Shown: positions 43,045 to 52,210, numbered from the stretch's first letter. The stretch is 64,000 nt of DNA from Pseudohalioglobus sediminis (GCF_008370495.1 NZ_VTUX01000004.1:186001-250000); one strand, 5' to 3'. Notes: a model not told the origin generated them from the sequence alone. A program made the numbers and translations.

Positions 43045-43860
43045 TCAGGCGTCTGCCCATACCGGCGCCCGCTTTTCGAAGAAGGCCCGGCTACCCTCTT
43101 CGGCATCACCGCACATCATCCCATCGAGCATGGCCTCATTGGCGTAGGCGAAGGCCTCTTCGATGGGCATTTCGACTTGACGGTAGAAAGCTTCCTTGCC
43201 CGAGCGAATACCCAGGGCGGATTTGGAGGCAATTTTCTGCGCCAGTTCCTCTGTCGCGGCGCGCACATCCGCTTCCGGCACGGCGCGGTTTACCAGGCCC
43301 ATGCGCACGGCCTCCTCGGCGCTGAACATGTCGCCGGTGAGCGCGAGTTCCATGGCGTGCTTGCGCTGCAGGTTGCGGCCGATACCCACCAGCGGCGTGG
43401 TGCAGAAGGTGCCAATATTGACGCCCGGTGTGCAGAACTGTGCCCGCTCCGAGGCAATGGCCAGGTCACAGGCCGACACCAGCTGGCAACCGGCGGCTGT
43501 GGCAGTCGCCTGCACACAGGCGACAAGGGCCTTGGGGGAGTGAACGATGCCCAGCATCATTCGCGCGCAGGCCTCCAGTATCTGCCGCACCCGGGCCTCG
43601 CGCGCCGCGGCCTCCTCACCTTCCTGCGGCGCCATCTCCCGCAGGTCGTGGCCGGCGGAAAACACCGGGCCACTGCCGGTGATAACGATAACGCGCACGT
43701 CTGCGGACTTGTTGGCACGGTCTATCGCGTCAGTCAGCGCAGCGAGCATGCCACTCGACAGCGGGTTGCGCTGCTTCGGCCGGTTCAGGGTGAGCCAGAG
43801 CACATGCCCCGACATGTCTTCCAGCAGGTAGGGATCGCTATTGGGTTCAGCTGTAGTCAT
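43045..43860 (-). CDS. Enoyl-CoA hydratase/isomerase family protein
   Basis: A 271-residue crotonase-fold enzyme. The oxyanion-hole segments are FSAGHDLREM and ATAAGCQLVSACDLAIA, with the hexamer-interface region FCTPGVNIGTF. It hydrates or isomerises an acyl-CoA double bond, or acts as a related hydrolase. It is the upstream partner of the CoA-binding protein gene and probably works in fatty-acid or side-chain beta-oxidation. A glutamate pair typical of true hydratases is not obvious, so an isomerase or other crotonase activity remains possible. Confidence 0.9.
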   Translation of the reverse strand: MTTAEPNSDPYLLEDMSGHVLWLTLNRPKQRNPLSSGMLAALTDAIDRANKSADVRVIVITGSGPVFSAGHDLREMAPQEGEEAAAREARVRQILEACARMMLGIVHSPKALVACVQATATAAGCQLVSACDLAIASERAQFCTPGVNIGTFCTTPLVGIGRNLQRKHAMELALTGDMFSAEEAVRMGLVNRAVPEADVRAATEELAQKIASKSALGIRSGKEAFYRQVEMPIEEAFAYANEAMLDGMMCGDAEEGSRAFFEKRAPVWADA

Positions 43861-44006
43861 TCTGTTCTCCCACGGGTCAGGGTTGAGGTCCGATCGGCGC
43901 TATGCGGAAACCGGCTGGCATCCTCAAGACTAGCAGATGGTCAGACACTGGAAAATTACTGCGCCGTCGCGGGCAGACAACCGGTGAAGCGTCGGCCCGC
44001 CCGAAC

Positions 44007-45581
44007 TCACTGGCCACCACCCTGGGCGCGACCGGGTGCGCCTGTGCCACGCCGGCCGGCCTGCAGCATTTGCTGCATCTGCTGCATCATTCTGTCGATA
44101 GTAAAGCTTGCCGTTGCCTGCCGGGGTGGGTAGTCGCGAAACGTCATCAGCCATTTGCCCACTTCCTGCTGTACCGGCACGAACAGCCACAGCTGGTCGG
44201 CAAAGAAACGGCTGTAGAGGCCGGAATCGATGGAGGTCTCGTAGGGGTCGCTGCGCAGATTGATGATCCGCGGGAAATTGAGCGCTTCCCGCGGACCTGA
44301 CCAGCCGTCCATCTGGAAGGCGAAGTGAATCTTCCAATCGTTCCAGCGCAGGGCGTTGAACTGGGCATTGTCATCGAAATAAAAGATATTCTCGCGTTTT
44401 CCGGGACCCTTGCCGGCGAGCAATTCGGTCTGGTCGTAACCGTCGAGGTGCACCTTGTAAACCTGCTTGCCGGCGCGATGGCCGGCTAGCAGTTTCTGCT
44501 TGATATCCGGCTCTCCGGCAGCACTGAGCAGGGTGGGCAGCCAGTCCTGGTGCGAAAAGATGTCGTTTATCACTGTGCCGGGTTCGACCACACCGGGCCA
44601 GCGGATCAGCGCCGGTACGCGGAAGCCGCCTTCCCAGGTGGAGCCTTTCTCCCCGCGGAACGGCTCGGCGCCGCCGTCGGGGTAGGTATTGGTTTGCGAG
44701 CCGTTATCGGTTGAATACACCACGATGGTGTTGTCGGTGATGCCAAGTTCATCCAGCTTGTCGAGCAGCTGGCCCACATGATGGTCGTGCTCCATCAGGC
44801 CATCTGCGTACAGTCCGTGACCGGACGCACCCTGCCATTTCGGTGCCAGCCGTGTCCACACGTGCATGCGTGTGGAGTTGAACCACACAAAGAAGGGCTT
44901 GTCGTCGCTGTGGGCCTTGTCGATGAACTTCAGCGCGGCATCGGTGAATTCCTGGTCCACGTTTTCCATGCGCTTGCGGGTCAGCGGCCCCGTGTCCTCG
45001 ATCTTGCCATCTGCGAAAGAGCGAATCACGCCGCGTGGCGCAAAGCGCTGGTGAAACGCGGGATCTTTCGGATAGTAATAGGTTTCCGGTTCTTCCTCGG
45101 CGTTGAGGTGATAGAGATTGCCGAAGAACTCATCGAAGCCATGATTGCTGGGCAGGAACTCATCCTTGTCGCCGAGGTGGTTCTTGCCAAACTGCCCCGT
45201 GGCATAGCCGTGGGGTTTCAGAAGTCCGGCAATTGTCGGGTCCTTGTCGCTGAGGCCGATATCGGCTCCCGGCATCCCCACCTTGAGCAAACCCGTGCGC
45301 AGGGGGTGTTGTCCGGTAATGAAAGCCGAGCGACCGGCCGTGCAACTCTGTTCGCCGTAGTAGTCTGTGAACAGCGCGCCCTCGTTGGCAATGCGGTCGA
45401 TGTTCGGTGTGCGCGCGCCGAGCATACCGCGGTGATAGGCACTGAGATTGGACCAGCCGATATCGTCACCCCAGATCACCAGAATATTGGGTTTTTCGGC
45501 CGCTGCTACAGGGCCTGTCAGTAGGGCTGCGATGGTGGCGAACAAGGCCAGCCAGTGAGTCCTGCGGGAAATCGGTGACAT
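44007..45581 (-). CDS. Secreted sulfatase (arylsulfatase-type)
   Basis: A 524-residue sulfatase with a signal peptide (cut near VAA-AEKP). Metal-site aspartates are in IWGDDIGW (D39, D40), and the formylglycine cysteine C80 is in SCTAGR, so the recognition motif is CxAxR, not the commoner CxPxR. The C-terminus has an unusual Gln/Met-rich then Gly/Arg-rich tail (RMMQQMQQMLQ onwards). It releases sulfate from an organic sulfate ester in the periplasm. It follows the AmrS radical SAM gene on the same strand after 135 bases. AmrS is not a known sulfatase maturase, so the maturing enzyme is not identified here. Confidence 0.92.
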   Translation of the reverse strand: MSPISRRTHWLALFATIAALLTGPVAAAEKPNILVIWGDDIGWSNLSAYHRGMLGARTPNIDRIANEGALFTDYYGEQSCTAGRSAFITGQHPLRTGLLKVGMPGADIGLSDKDPTIAGLLKPHGYATGQFGKNHLGDKDEFLPSNHGFDEFFGNLYHLNAEEEPETYYYPKDPAFHQRFAPRGVIRSFADGKIEDTGPLTRKRMENVDQEFTDAALKFIDKAHSDDKPFFVWFNSTRMHVWTRLAPKWQGASGHGLYADGLMEHDHHVGQLLDKLDELGITDNTIVVYSTDNGSQTNTYPDGGAEPFRGEKGSTWEGGFRVPALIRWPGVVEPGTVINDIFSHQDWLPTLLSAAGEPDIKQKLLAGHRAGKQVYKVHLDGYDQTELLAGKGPGKRENIFYFDDNAQFNALRWNDWKIHFAFQMDGWSGPREALNFPRIINLRSDPYETSIDSGLYSRFFADQLWLFVPVQQEVGKWLMTFRDYPPRQATASFTIDRMMQQMQQMLQAGRRGTGAPGRAQGGGQ

Positions 45582-45716
45582 CTTTCTTATCTCTTTATGG
45601 TTCTGGATTGTCGATTATGAGACACATCAACGTGGGCGGAAATGACCGCAACGGCAAATTTCCGTTGCTACAACCGCTCACGGGCGCGCGGTTTAAAAAT
45701 ACGCTGGCAGGCCGCG

Positions 45717-46790
45717 TCAGCTGACGCGGATGCGCACCGGCGTCGAGGCGGCATGCTCCGCGGCGGCGCCAAAGTGGCCGGCCAGCCTCGTGCCGCAGTT
45801 GGCGCAGCACCCTTTTGTGTCGAGGCCCCAGCCGCCGATACGGTGCCAGTCACGCTCGATCAGCAGTTCACCGCACTGGTGGCAGTAGGTGCTGCCGCCT
45901 TCCGGGTCGCGCACGTTACCGGTGTAGGCATGGCGCACGCCAGTGTCGAGGGCGATGCGGCGCGCCCGGCCCAGGGTCGCGGCGGGGGTGCGCTGGTGAT
46001 CCCGCATCTTCCAGTCGGGGTGGAAGGCGGTGAAGTGCATGGGCACGTCGGGGCCGAGGCGTTCAACCACCCAGCGGGTCATCTGTTCCAGTTCCGCGTC
46101 GGAATCGTTCTCCCCGGGTATGAGCAGCGTGGTCAGCTCCAGCCAGGTATCCGTCTCGTGGTGGATGTACTCCAGTGTCTCCAGCACCGGGTTGAGGTGG
46201 GCACCGCAAATCTTGTAGTAAAAGCGGTCCGTGAACGCCTTCAGGTCCACGTTGGCCGCATCGATGGCGCTGAAGAAATCCGCGCGGGGCTCCGGGTCGA
46301 TGTAACCGGCGGTGACGGCCACGGTGCGGATATCCAGCTCGCGGCAGGCGGCGGCGACATCCACCGCGTACTCCATGAAGATGATCGGGTCGTTGTAGGT
46401 GAAGGCCACGCTGCGGCAGCCCGCGTCGCGGGCCGCTCGTGCCAGCTGTTCCGGGCTGGCCGCATCCGCGAGGATGTCCATTTCCCGGGACTTCGTCGTG
46501 TCCCAGTTCTGGCAGAACTTGCAGGCCAGGTTACAGCCGGCGGTACCGAAGGAGAGCACGCCGCTGCCCGGATAGAAATGGTTGAGGGGTTTTTTCTCGA
46601 TGGGATCCACACAGAAGCCGGTGGAGCGCCCGTAGCTCACCAGCTTGACCTGGCCGTCCAGGCGCTGGCGCACGTAACACAGGCCGCGCTGGCCCTCCTG
46701 CAGGTGGCAGTGGCGCGGGCAGAGGTCGCACTGGACCTGGCCGTCGTCGAGCTGGTGCCAGTAGCGTGTGGCGACTATGGTTTGGGACAT
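45717..46790 (-). CDS. amrS: AmmeMemoRadiSam system radical SAM enzyme
   Basis: A 357-residue radical SAM protein. The cluster cysteines are CNLACKFC (CxxxCxxC), and a further N-terminal set CDLCPRHC plus a C-terminal zinc-like set (TYCHQCGEL, GCCANCGTRL) fit the AmrS family. Family members are always found with the AMMECR1-like and Memo-like proteins encoded divergently here; the reaction is not settled. It starts at 46790, only about 11 bases after a perfect -10 element on its strand, so the message would be nearly leaderless. Confidence 0.92.
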   Translation of the reverse strand: MSQTIVATRYWHQLDDGQVQCDLCPRHCHLQEGQRGLCYVRQRLDGQVKLVSYGRSTGFCVDPIEKKPLNHFYPGSGVLSFGTAGCNLACKFCQNWDTTKSREMDILADAASPEQLARAARDAGCRSVAFTYNDPIIFMEYAVDVAAACRELDIRTVAVTAGYIDPEPRADFFSAIDAANVDLKAFTDRFYYKICGAHLNPVLETLEYIHHETDTWLELTTLLIPGENDSDAELEQMTRWVVERLGPDVPMHFTAFHPDWKMRDHQRTPAATLGRARRIALDTGVRHAYTGNVRDPEGGSTYCHQCGELLIERDWHRIGGWGLDTKGCCANCGTRLAGHFGAAAEHAASTPVRIRVS

Positions 46791-46807
46791 GGATGGTATT
46801 TCATGGC

Positions 46808-46825
46808 ATTATACCCATATATAAT
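46808..46825. promoter_or_regulatory. Back-to-back promoters of the AmmeMemoRadiSam genes
   Basis: Two perfect TATAAT -10 hexamers face in opposite directions: 46813-46808 on the minus strand (towards amrS) and 46820-46825 on the plus strand (towards amrB), 6 bases apart. No good -35 is seen for either. Their closeness suggests that transcription of the two sides is mutually exclusive or co-regulated. Confidence 0.5.
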
Positions 46826-46869
46826 GTATGGAATTAGTCTACAGTACTCCACCACAGGATAGTAGTTCA

Positions 46870-47652
46870 ATGCATGTTCGAGCGCCGGCCGTGGCCGGCT
46901 TGTTCTATGACGCCGACCCCGGCCTGCTGCAGCACCACGTTGAGGAACTGGTGTCTGCCGTGAGCGCGGAAGCACAGCCCTGTCCGCGAGCACTGGTGGT
47001 GCCCCATGCCGGTTATGCCTACTCCGGCGCGATCGCCGCGGCGGCTTACGCCCGTCTGCGGCAGCGGGAGCGCCCCATCAGGCGCGTGGCCCTGTTCGGG
47101 CCCGCGCACCGGGTCTACCTGGAGGGCATGGCCGTTCCCGCCGCCGATGCCTTCGCCACCCCGTTGGGAAATATCCCGCTGGATACGGCAGGCATGGCCC
47201 GATTGGCTGGCTTACCCCAGGTCCGTGTCTCTGATGCGGCGCACCGTGAGGAGCACAGCCTGGAAGTGCAGCTGCCGTTTCTGCAGGCAGTACTTGGCGA
47301 CTTCTCCCTGGTGCCGGTGGTGGTAGGCCGCTGCGACCCTGACAGCGTCGCTGCCGCCATGGACTGTGTGTGGCAGGAACCGGATACCCTGCTGGTGGTG
47401 AGCACTGACCTGTCGCATTTCCACCGTTACGGGGTGGCATGCCGGCAGGATGCCCGCACCTGCCAGCGTCTGCTGGACCGGGAGCATAGTCTTGTGAGTG
47501 AAGACGCATGCGGTGCGCAGGCGCTCAACGGCCTGATGTGCACTGCCCGGGGCCGTACGCTGGAGATGGAGTTGATCGCGATGTGCAACTCCGGCGATAC
47601 CGCGGGGGACCGTGGTCGTGTAGTGGGCTATGGCGCCTTCAGCCTGCATTGA
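46870..47652 (+). CDS. amrB: AmmeMemoRadiSam system protein B (Memo-like)
   Basis: A 260-residue protein of the MEMO1 family: VRAPAVAGLFYDADPGLL at the start, VVPHAGYAYSGAIAA with metal-site histidine, FGPAHRVYLEGMAVP, EEHSLEVQLPF and VVSTDLSHF. These are the dioxygenase-like metal ligands of the family. It is divergent from the radical SAM gene and overlaps the AMMECR1-like gene by 23 bases. The ATG at 46870 fits the family start; an ATG at 46828 lies too close to the promoter. Confidence 0.9.
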   Translation: MHVRAPAVAGLFYDADPGLLQHHVEELVSAVSAEAQPCPRALVVPHAGYAYSGAIAAAAYARLRQRERPIRRVALFGPAHRVYLEGMAVPAADAFATPLGNIPLDTAGMARLAGLPQVRVSDAAHREEHSLEVQLPFLQAVLGDFSLVPVVVGRCDPDSVAAAMDCVWQEPDTLLVVSTDLSHFHRYGVACRQDARTCQRLLDREHSLVSEDACGAQALNGLMCTARGRTLEMELIAMCNSGDTAGDRGRVVGYGAFSLH

Positions 47653-48229
47653 CCTGCGCCCCGGAGAGCGGGTGCACCTGCTGGGCGTCGCCCGGGCATC
47701 GATCGAGTCCGGGCTGCACCAGGGCCGCGCGCTGAGCATCGACGACGCGGACATCACCGCGACGCTGGCCGCCCGCCTTGGCGTGTTTGTGACCCTCACC
47801 CGCCAGTGTGCCCTACGCGGCTGTATCGGCTCCCTGGAGTCCGCCGAGCCACTGCCCCGTAGCGTGGCTGACTCCGCCTACGGCGCGGCCTTTCGGGACC
47901 CGCGTTTCCCGCGCCTGGAGGCGGCGGAACTGGGTGAGATCCGCATCGAGATTTCCGTGCTCTCGGCAATGGTGCCTGTGCGCGCCGCCAGCCGGGAGGC
48001 GCTGCTGGCGCAGCTCGCGCCAGCTGCGGACGGGCTGCTGTTGAAGGACGGGGCGCATCGCTCGACCTTCCTGCCCAAGGTCTGGGAGCAGTTGCCGGAG
48101 CCCGCGCATTTCCTGGAGCAGTTGATGATCAAAGCGGGGCTGCCGGCAAACCACTGGTCCTCCGGCCTGCGCTTCTATCGCTACGGGGCGACCTGCTTCT
48201 CGGAGACGTTTGCAGACACCCCGGCGTAG
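47630..48229 (+). CDS. amrA: AmmeMemoRadiSam system protein A (AMMECR1-like)
   Basis: A 199-residue AMMECR1-domain protein: FVTLTRQCALRGCIGSLES and YGAAFRDPRFPRLEAAEL are family signatures. The function is unknown. Its start lies 23 bases inside the amrB gene, so translation is coupled. With amrS and amrB the AmmeMemoRadiSam trio is complete, which is expected for the system to work. Confidence 0.92.
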   Translation: MAPSACIDLRPGERVHLLGVARASIESGLHQGRALSIDDADITATLAARLGVFVTLTRQCALRGCIGSLESAEPLPRSVADSAYGAAFRDPRFPRLEAAELGEIRIEISVLSAMVPVRAASREALLAQLAPAADGLLLKDGAHRSTFLPKVWEQLPEPAHFLEQLMIKAGLPANHWSSGLRFYRYGATCFSETFADTPA

Positions 48230-48417
48230 CAGCGGTTTTCAGCCCCCTGCATGTGGCCACGCTACCCACCTCGGCATGATTGTGACTTATGCCGACCTGC
48301 AGTACGCAGGATCGAAGCTGATGCCAGCTCAGGACCTTTTCGGCTATCGCGATCTTTTTGCCGGCACTCTGCGTAGCAACAGGGATATAAGCAACCCTAA
48401 GAGATGGAGGTTCAGCA

Positions 48418-49554
48418 ATGAGCATACGTAACCTGGCGTTGATTGCGCTGCTCGCCGTAACGATTAATGCGCGCGCGCAGGAGAGTTTGCCCTTCAATGT
48501 CGAGCCGATTGTCGACTTCGATGAGCCCTGGGCGATCACCTTCCTGCCCGATGGGCGCATGCTGGTAACCGAAAAGAAGGGGGTGCTGAATATCGTCACC
48601 CGTGAGGGTGAAAAGACGCGTGTCGAAGGCGTGCCGGATGTCGATTACGGTGGTCAGGGCGGTCTGGGTGATGTGGTGCTGCATCCCGACTTCGGCGACA
48701 ACGGCAGTGTGTACCTCAGCTACGTGGAAGCCGGCATTGGCGACACACGCGGCGCAGCGGTTGCCCGCGGCACCCTCGACCTGTCCGGCGACCGCCCGAC
48801 GCTAAGCGATGTGCAGGTGTTGTGGCGGCAATACCCCAAAATGCTCGGTTACGGCCACTATGGGCATCGCCTGGTGGTCGATGACGACGGCTATCTTTGG
48901 ATCAGTTCCGGGGACCGGCAGAAGTTCACGCCCGCGCAGGACATGCAGTCCAATGTCGGCAAGGTACTGCGGCTGAAAGACGATGGCACAATTCCCGGCG
49001 ATAACCCCTTTGCAGATTATTTTTCAAAGGACCCGCTGGTGGATGACGTCGGTGTCTACCCGGAGATCTGGTCGCTGGGGCACCGCAATCCCCTGGGTAT
49101 GGATCTCGACCTCGACGGACAGCTCTGGGTGCTGGAAATGGGCCCGCTGCACGGCGATGAGTTGAACCTGATTCGCCGCGGCGGTAACTACGGGTATCCG
49201 GAAGTGTCCGACGGTGATCACTATGACCGCCGCGAGATCCCGGATCACAGTACGCGGCCTGAGTTCCTGGCCCCGGCCATCAGCTGGGTGCCGGCGATTT
49301 CACCGGGTGACCTGACCTTCCTGCAAGGCAAATTGTTTCGTGCCTGGCGCGGTAATGCATTGGCGGCGGCGCTGGGCGAACAGGCGATCGTGCGCATTGA
49401 AGTTGATGGCGAATCCGCCCGCGAAGTCGAGCGCTATGCGATGGGCGCGCGCATTCGCGCGATAGCCGAGGGCCCCGAAGGCGCCATCTGGGTGCTGGAA
49501 GATGAGCGTCGCAACAGCCAGGGCAGACTGCTGAAACTCACGCCCAAGCCCTGA
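48418..49554 (+). CDS. PQQ-dependent sugar dehydrogenase family protein (YliI/Asd-like)
   Basis: A 378-residue six-bladed beta-propeller of the soluble aldose dehydrogenase family. A signal peptide (cut near ARA-QES) precedes conserved parts: DEPWAITFLPDGRMLVTEK, GGQGGLGDVVLHPDF, GYGHYGHRLVV, GHRNPLGMDL and EMGPLHGDELNLI. Such enzymes oxidise sugars in the periplasm with PQQ, or act as lectin-like propellers if PQQ is absent. No PQQ synthesis genes are in the window. GGAGG lies 7 bases before the ATG. Confidence 0.92.
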   Translation: MSIRNLALIALLAVTINARAQESLPFNVEPIVDFDEPWAITFLPDGRMLVTEKKGVLNIVTREGEKTRVEGVPDVDYGGQGGLGDVVLHPDFGDNGSVYLSYVEAGIGDTRGAAVARGTLDLSGDRPTLSDVQVLWRQYPKMLGYGHYGHRLVVDDDGYLWISSGDRQKFTPAQDMQSNVGKVLRLKDDGTIPGDNPFADYFSKDPLVDDVGVYPEIWSLGHRNPLGMDLDLDGQLWVLEMGPLHGDELNLIRRGGNYGYPEVSDGDHYDRREIPDHSTRPEFLAPAISWVPAISPGDLTFLQGKLFRAWRGNALAAALGEQAIVRIEVDGESAREVERYAMGARIRAIAEGPEGAIWVLEDERRNSQGRLLKLTPKP

Positions 49555-49656
49555 GGCTGGCGCCCGCGGCCAACCACTGCGGCCAGTCTGTTCACAGCCT
49601 CTTGAGTCCAGCGGGATCGGTTCTGTGTGAGGCGGTAGTTCATGAGAACGACTTGC

Positions 49657-49676
49657 AGAGGTTCGTTTGAACCTCT
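49657..49676. terminator. Stem-loop between convergent genes
   Basis: AGAGGTTC (49657-49664) and GAACCTCT (49669-49676) form an 8-base stem with a GTTT loop between the convergent sugar dehydrogenase and LysR genes. Neither strand has a U-run after it, so it may end or protect either transcript but is not a classic intrinsic terminator. Confidence 0.38.
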
Positions 49677-49700
49677 CGAGGAATTAATTGCGAGTGCGTT

Positions 49701-50585
49701 TTATGTGTCTGCAAGGCAACGCTCAATAAACCAGTTGAGTGCTTTCCCATTGTTGGCAGTGCGCCAGGCAATGTGTAATTGGGTGGCCGGAAACGGAACT
49801 TCCGTCTCCACAGTCACTAGTGCCCCCTGATCCAGCAAGTGCTCAATGCGCTGCCTGGGAAGAAAACCGGCGCCGAGGCCAGCCTGTTGCGCGCTGATCT
49901 TGTGGCTCATGGTCGGTACGACAATGCGCTGTTGCCTGTCGAATACGCGCAGGGTGCGGGCAGGGTGCTCGCGTGAGGAGTCCCTGGCCACGATAGCGCG
50001 GTGCTGCATGCGTTCGGCCTCGGAGAGCGGTCCACGGTGATGCGCCAGGGGATGACCCGGGGCGACGGCGAAAACCCATTGCACCTCCATCAGGGGGCGC
50101 TTGGTGATGCCCTTCTTGTCCACGATGCCGTCGGGGGCGCCAATGGCCAGATCGACGCGTCCCAGTTGGATCGCCTCCCAGGTGCCGCCCAATACCTCCT
50201 GGGAAAGCTCTATCTCTGTGTCCGGACGCATGTCCGCAAAGGCGGCGAGGTGGGGTGACAGGTAGTCTTCCTGGAGCACGGAATCCACCGCAATACGCAG
50301 CCGGGATTCCCAGCCCCGGTCTCTTTGTCGAGTGGCCTCGACCAGCCGACTGGTTGCCTCCAGTATCTCCCGGCCCTGCTCCAGCAGCAGGCGGCCTGCG
50401 GGCGTCAGCACCGAGCGCCTGCCTTCGCGCCGAAACAGGGTCACGCCGAGGTCTTCTTCCATGCGATTCACCGTATAGGTGACCTTCGAAGGCACGCGGT
50501 AGAGGCTGGCAGCGGCGGCAGCGAAGCTGCCCTTGCGGTCGATGGCGTCCAGAACTTCCAGTCCTTCCAGGGTGATTTCACTCAT
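49701..50585 (-). CDS. LysR family transcriptional regulator
   Basis: A 294-residue LysR protein. The N-terminal winged helix is clear (LEGLEVLDAIDRKGSFAAAA then LYRVPSKVTYTVNRMEEDLG). The C-terminal periplasmic-binding-like domain binds an inducer. It is divergent from the DoxX/pirin/nitroreductase genes, with a palindromic LysR-box candidate at 50595-50611 just upstream of its own start. Control of that set, probably in response to an electrophile or oxidant, is likely. Confidence 0.92.
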   Translation of the reverse strand: MSEITLEGLEVLDAIDRKGSFAAAAASLYRVPSKVTYTVNRMEEDLGVTLFRREGRRSVLTPAGRLLLEQGREILEATSRLVEATRQRDRGWESRLRIAVDSVLQEDYLSPHLAAFADMRPDTEIELSQEVLGGTWEAIQLGRVDLAIGAPDGIVDKKGITKRPLMEVQWVFAVAPGHPLAHHRGPLSEAERMQHRAIVARDSSREHPARTLRVFDRQQRIVVPTMSHKISAQQAGLGAGFLPRQRIEHLLDQGALVTVETEVPFPATQLHIAWRTANNGKALNWFIERCLADT

Positions 50586-50594
50586 CGTCTTTTA

Positions 50595-50611
50595 ATTCAA
50601 AAATATTGAAT
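50595..50611. promoter_or_regulatory. LysR-type binding site
   Basis: ATTCAA-AAATA-TTGAAT is a perfect 6-5-6 palindrome containing the T-N11-A core of LysR sites. It lies 10 bases before the LysR start and about 100 bases before the divergent DoxX gene, within an AT-rich promoter region. It probably serves autoregulation and activation of the divergent genes. Confidence 0.6.
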
Positions 50612-50707
50612 ATTAATGTCATTATATTTCGATTTTTTTATTCCGGGCAATGCATATCATGGTCTCAACATTCAGCAAATATGAAACAAAACGAAAGGAG
50701 ATAGACC

Positions 50708-51160
50708 ATGAATACACGTTACGAGAACCGAATCAAGGCGGTACTGACAACTGATGCCGGCATAGGCGGTCTGGTGTTGCGGGTACCACTGGGTGTGGTG
50801 CTGGCCGCCCACGGTGCGCAGAAACTTTTCGGCTGGTTTGGCGGATACGGCCTGGAAGGCACAGCCGGATGGATGGAGTCCGTCGGTTTCGCCCCCGGTT
50901 TGCTGATGGCCCTGCTGGCAGGCAGTGCCGAGTTCTTTGGCGGTATTTTCCTGGCCCTCGGGCTGTTAACGCGGCCGGCCGCGCTTGTAGCAGCGTTTAC
51001 CATGCTGATGGCGTTGACCGTGCACATCGGTAACGGCCTGTTCATCAGCAACAACGGTTATGAGTTCGCGCTGACCTTACTGGCTGCGAGCCTGGCCCTG
51101 GTGTTCCTTGGCGGCGGCTCACTGTCCGCCGATCGGCAAGTTGCGGCCAGGCTGTCATAG
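50708..51160 (+). CDS. DoxX family membrane protein
   Basis: A 150-residue protein with four hydrophobic helices. LVLRVPLGVVLAAHGAQKLF and the WFGGYGLEGTAGWMESVGF loop are typical of DoxX. Family members are linked to redox and thiol stress, but their activity is uncertain. GAAAGGAG precedes the ATG by a few bases. It is the first gene divergent from the LysR regulator, and pirin and nitroreductase genes follow. Confidence 0.92.
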   Translation: MNTRYENRIKAVLTTDAGIGGLVLRVPLGVVLAAHGAQKLFGWFGGYGLEGTAGWMESVGFAPGLLMALLAGSAEFFGGIFLALGLLTRPAALVAAFTMLMALTVHIGNGLFISNNGYEFALTLLAASLALVFLGGGSLSADRQVAARLS

Positions 51161-51307
51161 CGTGGCGGTGACTGGCAGTCATTTTGGGCAAGGGGCGATG
51201 CGGCATGGCGGGCAGGTGGGTGGCAGTAGCGGGACAGCAACGCAATGTGGCAGTCTGGTTGACCTGCACGGCCACTGTCGGCCAGGCCTTCAGTTGAGGA
51301 GAATGTG

Positions 51308-52210
51308 ATGAGTCGTTTTGAAGCCAGGGAAGCATCCTGCAGCACCCACACCGGCAGTATTGCACTGCGCGCGAAAACCCGTGCGGCCGACCTCGGTGAG
51401 TTTACGGTGCGCAGGGCGTTGCCGAATCGGGAGCAGCGCATGGTGGGGCCTTTCGTGTTCCTCGATCACATGGGCCCGGCGGAGTTCCCGCCGGGAAAGG
51501 GGATTGCCGTGCGGCCTCACCCCCACATCGGCATTGCCACCATCACCTACCTGTTTGAGGGCGAGATCATGCATCGCGACAGCCTCGGCGTGGAGCAGCC
51601 GATCACTGCTGGGGCGGTCAACCTCATGGTGGCGGGCAGTGGCATCGTGCACTCGGAACGCGCCGGGGCTGACCTGGACCAGACTTCTATCCTGCATGGC
51701 ATCCAGAGCTGGATTGCCCTGCCCGCTGAACAGGAGGAAATCGACGCGGCCTTCACCCACTATCCCGCATCAGCGTTGCCGGATGTCGCCGGCGAGGGCA
51801 CTCGAGTGCGGATCATTATGGGCGAGGCCTACGGGCAGCGCTCGCCCGTCGAGACCTTCTCTCGCACGCTCTATCTCGATGTGCAATTGGAGTCCGGCGC
51901 CCGATTGGCCCTGCCCGAGGGTGAAGCGGAACTCGCCTTCTACGTCGCCGTCGGCGCTGTCGAGGTCGACAGCGAGGTGTTTACGGCCGGGACGCTGGCG
52001 GTAGCCGGGGAGGGCAAAAAGGTGGCGCTCCAGGCCAGGGAATCCAGCCGGGTCATGGTCGTTGGCGGCGATAATATCGGCCCGCGCCACATGTTCTGGA
52101 ACTTCGTTTCCAGCAGCCGCGAGCGTATCGAACTGGCCAAAAAGGACTGGGGTGAACAGCGCTTTGCCCCTGTGCCCGGCGACGCAGAATTCATTCCATT
52201 ACCAGATTAG
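51308..52210 (+). CDS. Pirin family protein
   Basis: A 300-residue bicupin. The pirin N-terminal cupin carries the metal histidines (VRPHPHIGIATITYLFEGEI with the earlier FLDHMGP block), then GSGIVHSERA. The C-terminal cupin ends with HMFWNFVSSSRERI. Bacterial pirins may have quercetinase-like or regulatory roles. GAGGAG is 5 bases before the ATG. It is followed 10 bases later by the nitroreductase gene, so the two form an operon, probably with DoxX upstream. Confidence 0.93.
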   Translation: MSRFEAREASCSTHTGSIALRAKTRAADLGEFTVRRALPNREQRMVGPFVFLDHMGPAEFPPGKGIAVRPHPHIGIATITYLFEGEIMHRDSLGVEQPITAGAVNLMVAGSGIVHSERAGADLDQTSILHGIQSWIALPAEQEEIDAAFTHYPASALPDVAGEGTRVRIIMGEAYGQRSPVETFSRTLYLDVQLESGARLALPEGEAELAFYVAVGAVEVDSEVFTAGTLAVAGEGKKVALQARESSRVMVVGGDNIGPRHMFWNFVSSSRERIELAKKDWGEQRFAPVPGDAEFIPLPD

